NCBI GenBank assembly: GCA_963969595.1
Contig: OZ018416.1
Coordinates: forward strand, 17,004,065 to 17,068,064
Origin: Neckera pumila
Taxonomy: Eukaryota > Streptophyta > Bryopsida > Hypnales > Neckeraceae
DNA: 64,000 nt
Reading direction: 5' to 3'
Shown: positions 10,920-22,010 of the stretch, in pieces
Position numbering within the stretch: position 1 is the stretch's first letter
How the letters are laid out: every line of letters starts with the position of its first letter
Made by a program: the position numbers and the translations under genes
The notes under the pieces: model-generated
Told to the model about the DNA's origin: nothing
Database searches by the model: none
The model's input: the letters and a program-made list of their open reading frames with translations, nothing else

Positions 10920-13900
10920 GTGACGTACGTAGTAGCTCATGCGACCAGGAGATTCAAGGAGAAATATCCAGAGAAATCGAGTGAATGGACTATTGGGAAG
11001 CTCTATGACGCCATTGGGAAGGTTGTGGATAAAGTGAAGAAGGATATGTCATCTGATGTGAAGAAACAACTTTCCATTGCTGATGCGAGGCAAACACCGC
11101 AATTCCTGGAGCAAGTTCGGATTCACTATGAGAACCAGGAAGACGATGCAGAGATGTCGCAGGAGAAGTTGTGGTATCTTTCAACCTCAGTCATGGACGC
11201 GGCAATGAAAGTCAAATGGATGGAGCGGTGGAACAAACCTGCCTTGCTTCAGGAAGCAATGAGGTTCCCGAAAAACGAGTTTCCTAATCATGCTTTTCCT
11301 GAGTGGCTTCACAAGGCCACTTGGTGGGCACAAGTAACTTGATTTACCTTTTCTTCTTTTTCTTGAATTTGATCCTAGCCCCGTCAGAGTTGTTACTAAT
11401 TCCCTATTATAGTTGGCTAGTTCTGTGCAAGAACTATTTGATGAGACTCTCTCTGAGCTGGATGTCACGATCAGTTATCAACCACCTGGTGAAAGTCCAA
11501 TTCCTAGCATCGCTAATTATGTGGAGTAAAATTGCATCCAGCTTTGGGATACTACATTTTCCCATGAGTTTGATGGCAAAGGAGTTCACAAGAATCATCC
11601 TCCAGAGTTTCAGATTGGTCTGGATCAGGCTGTGGCCAGGGTTCTCTATCGATATTTCAAGTTCGTGCTGTATGCATGGAATGCCACGTCAAAGACACCG
11701 TCAATCTTCCCAAGCTACTTGGACAGACTTGCCAAGAATTGCATGATATTGGATGAGATCGCCAAGAAGTGGAAGAAGGAGCACTGGGAAGTTTGTGGGT
11801 GGTACATTGACTGCCCTCTAAACAATCCCCCTCCCTTTGAGATCAATTTAAGGAACAAGGTGCAACCCGATTTAACTGAGTTGAAGACAATTCATGATAC
11901 AGCGCCGGTGGAGGCACTTGCAAAGAAGACAAGGGGCTCAAAAGAAAGGCCGAGGAAGAAGCAAAGAAGAAGGCCGCCTCAGATGCTGCGGCCATACAAG
12001 AAAGTGATGCATTCGTTGTTGGGAGTGCAAGGAAGGGTGCCAGACCGTCTGCAAATCCAGTGCCGAATGTGGATACGGACATGGAAGTGTTGGAGGTCGT
12101 TCAGCCCCCACCTCCGCAGCCTACTCATGGTGGTGCTCACAATCCTCATCTGCCTGCTCTTCATGCGCTATCGAGCCTGCTGTCATTTGCTACGCAGAAG
12201 CTGAAGACCTTTAGTCACCTCTTGAAAAGCAGCTTCGTCATCAAGATCTTTCCTTGAATCCTTAGTCTGTGTTCAAAATTCCAACCTCTTCCAGATTATG
12301 GAGGCTCTTCTAGACGTGCACACCTGCCTCGAGACTATCAACAAGTTTGTTCTCAAGGTTTGTCTATTCAATCACTAGTTACCCTTATGTATTCCTCGAA
12401 ATTAGCCTGCTAAGTTATGGTTTCTTGCTGTTATGATGCCTTGCCATTCCACAATTCTAAATCACTGTCGATGTCGACACTTGGAGATTCTCCGTCAGTG
12501 TCCACGTCACATTGTTGGGACAGTCGTTCAATTTCTAAGGCAAATCGGTTTTTCAATGCATTTGTGTTATGCCATTTTTAACTAATTGATTCCATCTTTT
12601 TTAATGTCCAGGTCAAGAAAGAAGACGGTGCCAAGGCTTTGAATAAGTCTTGTCCGCATAGTGGCTTTGATTTGATTCTTGGCGATCTTAAAGATGGCCT
12701 TTGGATTCCATCCATTTCAGTGAACCTCGGCAATGTCCTTGCCTGGAATGAGTACTTAAAGCAACACACTAAAAGTGTTTTTGAGTTTGCGGAACATTTT
12801 CTTCACGGTGTGGGTGCAATTCTGTTGTTTATCCCAGATGTTCCAAAGATCCGGACTGATGTGCTGTCCTATGCAAACGGCTACAACTTCATTTTGCATC
12901 GAGAGTGGTGGAGAATTAATGACCTGCCCTCTGCATCGTATTACAACTCAACAAATAAAGTAACTAATGTTTCAAATCAATTATTGGAATCACTAGATTG
13001 TAATTCACTTTCTGACTGTTCTAATTCAATTTCATTGCAATCTCCATTTACAAAGCAGAGGATTCCGGATTCAGCTCTTCATTCATCGGGCCATGGATGC
13101 TAGCAAATTCAAGATAGCGGCGGATGAATCACTTGTAGAGTTCAGAATGGAAGTTGCTGAATCCGATGTATTATTCAATTTCACTTCCGCTACCTCTCAA
13201 TCCATGAATGGATCTGTTCCATGGAGAAGCGCCCGTGAGAAGGGTCCAGTTTTCCTTCAAATGCTGATCGAGGCTTTTACCAAGCCGGGGTCCATCATCC
13301 TCGATGCATTTGCTTCTTTTGGTGAGTACTGTTTTCTCTCGTGATGAATTTCTCTCATTAGGCGGGTCATGTATAAAACTAAATTCCTTCATTGAAATTC
13401 AGGTAATTCTATTTGAGCTTGCAAAGTTATTGGACGACACATTGCGGCCCTCGAAGACGACGTCGTGATCTTCCGAACTAAGTTGCAGCAGTTCCACCAA
13501 GTTGAGGCTACAACTCCAATTAAACTTCCCGCTTCCGACAATCCACCAGCAATTGCACTGGACGTCCCTATTCGGCAGATCACTAAGAAGAACAGATTTA
13601 GTAAGTACGTCTCCTGCTTGATCCTAATATCTTTTAGTCTTTTGTTCATAATCAATCCACTAACACAAACTCGTTTGGCTCAGAGTGATCACTCTACTCC
13701 GATCTCTGGCCAAAGACTATTTTATGGTGCCGTGGGACGCAGACCTTGCTCAGTTGGAGGCGGCAGAATCTTCTCCGACCTCCACGCAGAGTGGTAGAAG
13801 TTTTCGTAAACGCGTTTGTCATTTTATTGATGACGAGGCAGACGTTGATATGGAACCAAGACCAGTATCTTCTGGCAGTTCCTCGACTTTTTTGTTTTGA
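10920..13900 (+). pseudogene. Methyltransferase-like module of the same locus
   Basis: The first exon reads THATRRFKEKYPEKSS-like sequence (observed VVAHATRRFKEKYPEKSS) and ends at a GT donor after 11333. The next exon (from 11413) continues in phase but meets TAA at 11527 and a frameshift near 11925, after which an alanine/lysine-rich stretch and a proline-rich linker follow in the shifted frame. Exon 12612-12937 carries the motif IV-like segment. Exon 13059-13321 ends with PGSIILDAFASFG. Exon 13403-13600 supplies the rest of motif I after a TGA at 13414. The last exon (13686-13900) is acidic and ends SSTFLF. Two of the stops would be single transitions from CAA and CGA. Confidence 0.55.
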
Positions 13901-14442
13901 TAATTTCAATATCACCCGGATTTATTGTTTGAATTCTTTTCACCCACATACATCTTGTGCTTCCATTTGTAATGTTCAGCGTCTGTATATGTCGATGTAA
14001 TGGTTCATCTTAGCAACCATTCAGAGTGCAATTGAATTTTGTTGTTCACCTCAAATATATCAGTTCATCAAAGTCTTTCTGGCTTGGGCTACGCTCTCTG
14101 ATACTGAGGAATTATTTAACATATACTGCATTAAAAATCAAACCCTCCAAAATTTGAGGAAGTTGTTCATGTGAAGTCTCCATGATTTTAATCTTCACTT
14201 TGTTCATAAATTTGTTGCAGTCTGTTTGCTCTATCATCGGTTAATGCATTCACAATATAAGTTTTATTTATGGATGTTCTCGAAGGACACTTCTTTACTG
14301 TTTAGGACAACCCTGAATCCACAATAATTTCCAATTTTGTCTTCAATTGTTTGAGACACACTCATGGTTGCAGTTTTTTAAAGAATATGAAATGGTTCTA
14401 TTTGGATTAATGGTGTGATAGTATTTTAAGGATTTCTTCTCG
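13901..14442. other. No gene seen; 3' flank of the methyltransferase-like gene
   Basis: AT-rich sequence without coding character. It probably includes the 3' untranslated region of the upstream locus, but no poly(A) site could be fixed. Confidence 0.4.
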
Positions 14443-14561
14443 TGGCCTTAGGATAACAACGGCCATTGGGTATTAACGGCCATAGGATAACAACGGCCAT
14501 AGGGTATCCACGGCCATAGGATAACAACAGCCATAGCGTATCCACGGCCATAGGATACTTA
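14443..14561. repeat. Seven tandem copies of a 17-base unit in two alternating forms
   Basis: Units of exactly 17 bases alternate between CGGCCATAGGATAACAA and CGGCCATAGGGTATCCA types, so the array also has a 34-base period. It lies in the 3' flank of the methyltransferase-like gene, about 0.54 kb after its last stop. Confidence 0.9.
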
Positions 14562-15138
14562 CTCTATTTATTCAATGAATCATTTTTATTTACCATTTAA
14601 CCGCCCTGTGCTGCCTATTACCATGGTCAATCATTTCTCACATTCGACCAATCTCACGGCTATAGGGCCCTACTGTTGTAGATTGGTTTTTACTTTTAAC
14701 TTTTGTTTTGTTTAGATTTTATCTTCTACTTTTACTTTTATAGAATATGCCCACTTTGGGGGTCCCGGGGCTCGCAAAAGTACGCTCACCGCTCTATGCT
14801 CTACGCTTACTGCACGCAAAATAGCATTGTCCTTTCAATATTGTGAGTTTTTTCCCTTAAAACTTGCTTTTGACATTAAAAATGATTCCCTTAAAATAAG
14901 TATTTCATTGAAGTTTAAAGTTGATGATCTATAACTATATTTCCAAATATGGAGTGACACGAAATTTTTTTCCATTACATTGCAGTGTTCTATACTATAA
15001 TAATATATTTGTATTCTAATTTTTTATTATTTTTTTAGCATAATTTATATTTGATATGAATTTTCTTCATTTTTCTTCAAAAATTCATGATAATTTGAAA
15101 TTTCTAAAAAGAATTTTGAAAATTTTATAATATATATT
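14562..15138. other. No gene seen
   Basis: AT-rich sequence with a short GC-rich patch near 14760 (GGGGTCCCGGGGCTCGC). No coding frame or structured repeat was recognised. Confidence 0.4.
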
Positions 15139-15215
15139 CCCTTAGTCTCAAAACAAAATTGATGTTTCTTTTGTATTTTACAAAGAAACACCGGTTTTAT
15201 TTTGAGATAGAGGGA
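15139..15215. mobile_element. Short Stowaway-like MITE
   Basis: The left end reads CCCTTAGTCTCAAAACAAAA and the right end TTTTATTTTGAGATAGAGGG, imperfect inverted repeats of the CTCCCTC... type common in plant Tc1/mariner MITEs. The element is about 77 bases. A TA duplication is plausible but the flanks are too AT-rich to prove it. Confidence 0.55.
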
Positions 15216-16689
15216 GTTGTAGACATATGATTTTACATGTGACAAATCTTCAAAAAACAAAGTCAATTATTTCATTCATAAATAGGAAAAATATAGAGAA
15301 TATAGAATGAGGGACTTTCAAGTTTGACTACATAGTCATAGGCTCTGTCTTTTAGAGATTAATATGATTAAATTTTGAAGTAAATTTTTACCAAGTTGAA
15401 TAAGTTTTAGCCTATTTAGGGAGTAATGTTGCAATTTGCGCAACATTTTATAATCCAATAATGGTCCTTCTTTGATGAGAAGGTATTATACTTTCCTAGA
15501 TGTTTTGAAGAGACTTACTAGTTAATTCAAAGATAGAAATTGGTTAAAAAAGCTATATAAGACAATTTTGTTCATTGTAAGGAATCCATTTTCAATGATG
15601 CAAAAAGGGGCCTTTGTCTCATTGGTAAAAAATGTTAGGTGCTCCTGCGAGGGAGTATTTACAGCATGCAACTAAAAATATACCTAGACATTGGCTAGCA
15701 ATGATTGGAAAAAATAGCAGCTAGTTCAAAGTGAGCTGATGGAAGTGGAAAAAGATTGTTTGCATTTTGAAATTAGAGGACGGAAAACCGAAAGGAACCT
15801 AGTAAATTCAAAATTCACCCAGTGCCCAAGTTCCAAAATTGGAGGATATTTTGCTTGCCTCCTTTCAACACTTGGCGGATTTCAGCTACTATCGGATAAT
15901 ATTTATTGGCTAATATCTGGTCAAGTTAAAGGTCTTACTTGGGTATCAATCTTATGGGATAAGGTATCAAATTAAGAAATTCAATAACTTGGGCTGTTTG
16001 AAGGAATTTGAATAATTGAATAAAATGAATAATAAAAATGCTTGCGCAATTTTATGACTTTGGTTTGCAACTTTTGTAATGTATTCAATTCATGTTGTGA
16101 CAGTCTATTCAAACTCTTTTAGAAATACTACTTAGAATCTCAATTTGAACCTCTAGCTCCTTAAAAACAAAACCAAGAGGCTCAAATTAGGTCACATTTT
16201 TGTTGGGAGAAATTTGAGTAGGTAATATGGTGACTTTGTATTTTTAAATTCTTTAGTTGTACCTTGTGAAATCTTTATCCCAACTCAAAATAAATTGAGC
16301 ACAATCGGGTTCTATTTGAAATCCATGCCAATCTCCTACGGGTGTCTAGTGTGTCATCTAGTTGTGCCTTCCAAGCAATGAAAAACCTTGTCTTTTTTCC
16401 TATTTATTTCCTATTTAAATGCAAAACTTAACTAAATAAATATCAAAAGGTTAATGACTTGGCCTGGTTTTGGCCAAAGTGGCCAAAACGTTGGTTTAGT
16501 AAAGCCAAACTAAACTAAGCAAGAATTTAACTAAACTAAGTTGTAGAGTATCTAATGCTCTTTCTAAAAAGCTAAAATGTATCAAATATAGACTTTTCTA
16601 TTAAAAACTATCAATGGACAAAGTTTTACTTCTAAACTAACCTATCAAAATTCATCCATCAACATCTAATAATCTAAATTCTAAATTTA
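15216..16689. other. No gene seen
   Basis: AT-rich DNA. The open frame at 15739-15975 (78 residues) has no recognisable domain and no neighbouring exon, so I do not call it. Confidence 0.4.
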
Positions 16690-16975
16690 CCACAATAACT
16701 ATCTTAATAAATTTTAAAACTTACCACAATAAAAAAATTCTAGTAATTTCAAAAAATTACCACAATAATATTCACAAGTAACTTCAAAAATTATCACAAT
16801 AATTTTTTTAATAACTTCAAAAATTATTTTAATATTTTTCTTTAGTAAATTTAAATTACCACAATAACTTCCTTTAATAACTTCTCAATTTATTACGATG
16901 ACTTTTTCTAATAACTTCTAATTTATCATAATAACATTTCCTAGTAACTTTTGAAATTATCTTAGTAAATGGCAA
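16690..16975. repeat. Degenerate tandem repeat of about 36 bases
   Basis: About eight irregular units built around AATAACTTCAAAAATTACCACAATAA. The units drift in length and sequence, suggesting an old array. Confidence 0.6.
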
Positions 16976-17024
16976 AAAGGTCAACTGATCTTATCCTCTT
17001 ATTGTTAATGATGTTGTCTTTAGA

Positions 17025-17225
17025 TAGAAGAAGTCTCTTAGGAGGCTTTGTAAATAGTGAAAGCCTCTTAAAAGAGGCTTTTTAATGAATAGAAGCTTAT
17101 TGAGAAGCTTCTTGGATGGTAGAAGCCTTTTGAAAGAGGCTTTTTAGATAGTAGAAGCCTCTTGAAAAGGGGATGATCAAAGAGTAGAAGCTTCTTGATA
17201 AACTTCCTAGATAGAGGATACTTCT
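17025..17225. repeat. Tandem array of small palindromes
   Basis: About five units of roughly 36 bases, each holding a palindrome of the form AAGCCTCTTGAAAGAGGCTT followed by an AGATAGTAG spacer. It sits between two other tandem arrays. Confidence 0.65.
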
Positions 17226-17464
17226 ACATGAGCTTCCTTCTGCACTCTATTTCATCTTTTGTTAGGCCGGTGAGTGCCACAAAAACATCAACAATTACTT
17301 GAAAAACAACCTTCATTCAAACTCCAAACTTCAAGTTTTATAACTTTTTGATAGTTTGGCAGTTTTCAAAAGTTTAACTATTTTCAGAAGGTTCTAAGAA
17401 ATCCAGACACTCTTAACAACTACAAATGAGACTTCAATAAGCTCTCATATAGATTCAACCCATA

Positions 17465-17775
17465 GTTGTAAGTGAAAACTTTGTCGTCAAGATGTGAGCC
17501 ACACAAAGGCAACAAAATGTTGGAAACAAAGTCAAAGCTTTGCCATACATTGCAAAAGCACACAAAAATCGAAGAATCATTAGGATTAAACTCAAAGCTA
17601 GGTTGTAGATTACGATTGAGGTACAAAACATAACATAAAAGTTAGTATTAGAGTCAAAGCTTTGCTGTATAGGGCAAAGGCCACAAAACACGGAAGAAAT
17701 ATTAATATGAAAGTCAAAATTTTGCCATGCGGGTGAAACTACGCAAATAAAGGAAAACGACACATAGACAACACA
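17465..17775. repeat. Five diverged units of about 60 bases
   Basis: Units begin near 17470, 17529, 17591, 17653 and 17711 with AAAGTCAAAGCTTTGCC-like sequence. The period is close to a multiple of three, so the minus strand keeps an open frame of 115 residues with an internal 20-residue repeat. No known domain is visible, and I treat the frame as a consequence of the period. Confidence 0.65.
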
Positions 17776-17854
17776 AAAGTTAGTACAAGGAATGACAACC
17801 ACAATAGAAAGACTAAAACCAAACTCTCAAATTCTATAACTAGTCTTTGTAGGT

Positions 17855-18956
17855 CTAGACTCTAGAAAGATGCTTCTGTATCAAGGATTCTTGCACAAAC
17901 AGCTCATACAAGATCACTCAACCTCTAAAAGCCCATTGTCCCTTCGGGGGACAAATGCGTTTTCGGGCAAGTACCTAGGGGCTGAAATTCTCTCCTGATT
18001 TTTTGAAAATTTTTTTAGAGGTAGAGAAGCTGATTAGCTTTGAGGGAATATAATTTTTTCACAATCGGTGCCCGGGAACAAAAGTTATGACCAAATAAGC
18101 TCAAAACAAGGGCCGGGGCAACGCGGGCAGCAAAAAAAATTTGACCTTTTTTTTTAATTTTAGGATTCTTTTTCTCATAGATTATGTTCTTGCCTATTTG
18201 GAAAGCTTTTATTCATTTCATTGGATTTGTTATAAGAAAGTTATGGACATTCTTGTTTTTTGGACAATTAGAGCATCTTTATGAAAAATAACTTATAGGA
18301 TTCATTTCTGATTGAAATTTTTCAAATTTTTCAATTTTCTTTTTTTTGCATGGTTTACATTACTTGCTAGAACAAACTCACCATTGGGATTAGTGCATTT
18401 TAATTCCATCTAAAATATATGAATATTTTAGATTTTCCTTCTATCTTATAATTACTTCTACTTAACAATTTTTTCAATAATGAAAATTAAGTTTTTTGAA
18501 TTTTTTTTTCGTAGATTGTCAACTCGATTCTCCACTATAAACATTTTAAGCTCAAAACTATGTAGTGCAAAAATTTTAAGTTAAAAATGTTCAAAGTCAA
18601 AAAATCTAGTCCCACAATGTGCTGAAAAACTTGTTTTTTCACTTTAAACGTAGATATCTTGCAATTTGTGCGGTAAAAAATTCTGAAATTTTTTCCACAC
18701 ATTCTCATACTAGTTAGGTGTAAGATCCTAGAATTAGATTTGCAAAAAATACATTTTTAATTTTTTTTTCACTCTTTGCTAAAAAAATGGCAGTTTTGGG
18801 TGTTTTTGGCAAAGAAAAGGCCTTGGGCCTTTAGGGGTTAACAAACAAAAAACGAAATCCAAAACCCAAATCTAATAAGCAAGTGGTTGCAGGATTAGAC
18901 TCTAGGGAGATACCTCCATATTAAGGATTCTCATACAAGGAGCTTGTGCAAGTCAC
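17855..18956. repeat. Duplicated host segment flanking two TTAA elements
   Basis: The 60-70 bases before the element at 17919 and the element at 18957 match at roughly 75 percent (AGACTCTAG, then ATCAAGGATTCT or ATTAAGGATTCT, then AAGWTCACT). The bases after both elements also match (TTAACAAACAAAAA). Two tandem copies of a host repeat therefore each carry an element at the same TTAA. Confidence 0.6.
17919..18841 (+). mobile_element. TTAA element copy 1 (piggyBac-like MITE)
   Basis: The left end CAACCTCTAAAAGCCCATTG is a worn version of TTAACCCCTAAAGGACC; the right end reads GGGCCTTTAGGGGTTAA. The orientation with the subterminal GTCCCTTCGGGGGAC hairpin at left is taken as plus. About 0.92 kb, with no coding frame. 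Confidence 0.75.
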
Positions 18957-20815
18957 TTAACCCCTAAAGGTCAAGGATTATATTTTCACTAAAAAACGTT
19001 CCAAAACTGCCATTTCTAATTAATACAGTACCAAATTTTTCTTAACCCCTAAAGGACCGAGGTGATTTTCCTACCAAAAACCATTCAAAACTGTCATTTC
19101 TATTGCAAAGAGAAATGAGTTTAAAAAATTGTTTTTTTTTGCATATCCAACCGTAAGATCTTATACTTGACTAGTATATGAATATGTGGAAGAAATTTCA
19201 GAAACTTTGACCATGTAGATTGCAAGATATATGCATTTAAAGTGAAGAAAACAACTTTTTTTCCACCTTGCTTGACTAGATTTTTTGGCTTTGAATCTTC
19301 TTAGTTCAAATTTTTTGCACTATTGATTTCGGTTTTCTACTTATTTATGTTAAGTAGTTGAGTTGAGAATCTACCAAAAAAATTTAGGAAAAAAAGCACT
19401 TAATTTTCACTCATTAAAAAATTGTTAAGTAGAAGTGGGTACAAGATTGAAGAAAAAACTAAATTGTTAATAGCTTCTAGATGGAATTGAATCACAATAA
19501 TCCCAATGGTGAGATTGTTCTAGCAAGAAAATCTAACCCTGTCTAACAAAAAAATTCTCAAAATTCTCAAAATTGCATTCAAAAATGAATTCTACAACTC
19601 ATTTTTTCAAGAAGATGCTTAGATTGCCCAAAAAACTAAGATTGTCCATAACTTTCTCATTCTTAGTCCAAATTGAATAAAACAAAGCTTCACATTTAGA
19701 CAAAAATATAATCTTTGAGGAAAAAATTTGAAAAAAAATTATTTTGACTTTTTGTGATTTTTTTTGTGCTGCCCACAAAATTCCAATTTTACTTATTGTG
19801 CCATAATTTTTGCTCCCGGTCATCAATTAAAATAAAAATTATATATTCGCAAAGATCTTGCAAAAATACATAACCTCAAAAAATCCCAAAAAATATTACT
19901 AAGAAATGAGATCATAGGAACCTGCCCGGACCCAAATTGTCCCCCGAGGGGACAACCAGTCCTTTAGGGGTTAAAGCACTTTTGGACACATAAAACCATA
20001 GGGTCTTATAGTAAGATTGTTTGAGAAGATGTAGAAAAAAATTCAAAATTTCCACCATGTAAATTAAAAGATATTAGTGTTTGAATTGACAAAACACCTA
20101 TTTTTGGCCTTGCAAAAAATTAGATAGCTGCACTTCACAAGGTTGCATTTGTATGAAAAATTGTCCAAAGTGGCGGTTACTCCTCAAATTCATTCTTCAA
20201 AGCAAGTTGGCTACATGCTTGAAAAATTTCAGATCATTTGGAATTGTACAATATGGGAAAAAAATACTAAGTAGAAAAAAATAGAGAATATTCAAAATAC
20301 TAAATTATTAAGAATTTAATTATGGAATTGAAAAATACCAATCCCAGCGGTTGTAATTTTGTAATAAACAATCTACATCCTATGCCTTATTTTTTCAAAA
20401 AATATTAAAAGTTGAGTTAAATACAGGACTTCAAAGTTTTTTTTTAGAATAGGAAATCTATAACTGCCCACAAATTGGAACACCTCATAACTTTAATCTC
20501 ATAAATCAAAATGGAATGATTCAAAGCTTTTCACATACATATAAATCTAAAAAATCAATTTCAAATTTTTAATTTTCTTAAAAGTGATTTTTCAGAATTT
20601 TTTTGAGCTACTCACCGACCATTGAAAATGACATATTATTCAATAACTTCTTAACCATATAGTCAAAAGTTTTGAAAATTGTTGGGCCTTAAAGCTACTC
20701 TTTGGACACATGTTTTATAAAAATTTCAAAGAAAAAAAGTAAAATTTCCGTTCATAGTGAGCTGCTTAAAATTGCTATGTTGCCAAAAAACGCCGTTTGG
20801 TCCTTAAGGGATTAA
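18957..20815 (-). mobile_element. TTAA element copy 2, split by copy 3
   Basis: It begins TTAACCCCTAAAGGTC at 18957 and ends TCCTTAAGGGATTAA at 20815. It is interrupted at 19042-19974 by copy 3. Removing copy 3 and one TTAA restores a contiguous stretch (TACCAAATTTTTC before, AGCACTTTTGGACAC after) that matches the order seen in the uninterrupted relative at 39287-40215. Its own length is about 0.93 kb. Confidence 0.75.
19042..19974 (-). mobile_element. TTAA element copy 3, nested in copy 2
   Basis: TTAACCCCTAAAGGACCGAGG at the left, GTCCTTTAGGGGTTAA at the right, and the GTCCCCCGAGGGGAC hairpin near the right end, hence minus orientation. It is inserted at a TTAA of copy 2, with TTAA on both sides. 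Confidence 0.8.
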
Positions 20816-22010
20816 CAAACAAAAAGCAGAATCTAAAGGTTCTAACTAACGGCCTTACCAAAATTTGACTAATGTATATTAGGGGTTAGTACAAAAGCTA
20901 TTATTTGAAAGTAAGCAAGCAAGTTCAGGGATGGAACTTCCCAAAACATGTAAATACAAGAAAACCAAGAAATTTGGGGGACGAAACCTCCCAAAATGCA
21001 AAAGCATAAGCTAAAGCTTAAAGGACCCCTATGTTCTTTAAAAAAGAGCCCATAGAAACAAAAAAACGTGAACTTTGCTCACAACACAAAAGAAAACACA
21101 AATATGGCTCAATGGCCAACACTTAGAACAAGAAGGCTAGGCGACTAGCAGGTTGGCCTAATAGAAAAATAAGAATAAGGGTGGCCAACAAGTTGACCAA
21201 ACAGGAGAAAAGGGATAGTTTGTGAGGAGAAGGGAAGACTTTTATACTCTTCCCAAGGCCTCTTCTACCTCACCTTAATTCAAGAAATAATATTTTTTTA
21301 ATTTAACGCTAATTAGCGTTAAATACCAAAAAAAAGTCAAATTTGTAGCTAGACCCTCTACAACTTTTGGAAAAAAGCTAAACGGATTGCGCCAATGGCT
21401 TCAAAAGGCCCAAATTAGCTCTAGGTCCCCTTTTTTCTACTTCCAAATCATTTTGGCTTGCAAAAGCCAACATATTGTAAATCTAAGTAAAAATAAAAAT
21501 TCTAATTGATGGGATTTGCCTTTTTCAAAAGATTTGACTAGCCTGGATTGCTTGGAAGATTTGTGAAAATGAATAAAGAATTTTCTTCAACTTCAATTGA
21601 ACATTGTAAGCTCCTGGTATATCAGCCAACCCGTCCAATTGCCATAAATTCTTCCTATATTTGATGTAGCCGCTAGTTTTGGTACTTGTTAGTTTAAGGG
21701 TGCCTTGAAACTTGTCAGAGCACTTTTCTATAATAAAAAAATCTATCCTAATTTTTATTGGAATTTTGCCGCTATTTAAATAATTTGTAGGAATTTTTTG
21801 TTGTTAGTAAACACGGTTGACTTCCCATAGAGTCATTGTTGATATTTTGGAAAAATCCAACTTTTTTTTGATAATTTCTAGGAAGCTTCCAAGTACTAAA
21901 GGCAAGCTCATATTCTTACTTTGCACTATTCATGATGAGTCGTGTATTAACTATCTCCTCCAAGTCCTATTGAAAAGGATTTTTCTTATTACAAGGCAAT
22001 TTTGACAGAC
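20816..22010. repeat. Dispersed repeat shared with the right end of the window
   Basis: Segments such as TTTTATACTCTTCC, AACGGATTGCRCCAATGGCTT and GCCTTGAAACTTGTC recur in the same order at 63209-64000, and both copies directly follow a TTAA element. It could be part of a retroelement, but no coding domain is left. Confidence 0.5.
21301..21324. repeat. Perfect 24-base palindrome
   Basis: TTTAACGCTAATTAGCGTTAAA with matching outer bases reads the same on both strands. It lies inside the dispersed repeat. Confidence 0.8.

Larger units (their letters stand above)
6802..13900 (+). pseudogene. ParB-like domain plus beta-class DNA methyltransferase-like gene, decayed, multi-exon
   Basis: Exons that join in phase: 6802-7129, 8401-8556, 9735-10347, 10436-10586; then about 10920-11333, 11413-about 12250, about 12290-12357, 12612-12937, 13059-13321, 13403-13600 and 13686-13900. 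The first four give a ParB/sulfiredoxin-like domain with WDGNHRLATW. The later exons give a middle helical region and a methyltransferase-like end: GFDLILGDLKDGLW in the place of catalytic motif IV, then PGSIILDAFASFG and ACKVIGRHIAALEDD as motif I, the order of beta-class N4/N6 methyltransferases. Breaks: TGA 10584-10586, TAA 11527-11529, frameshifts near 11925 and 12215, and TGA 13414-13416. The catalytic DPPY appears as DLKD. The link between the 10586 stop and the exon near 10920 is uncertain, so these could be two genes. The neighbour is the divergent transposase-like gene. Confidence 0.65.

Noticed and set aside
14443..14561. CRISPR array
   Set aside because: Contiguous 17-base units without spacers in eukaryotic DNA; a simple tandem repeat.
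15739..15975. 78-residue plus-strand frame
   Set aside because: No domain and no partner exon in a gene-free AT-rich region.
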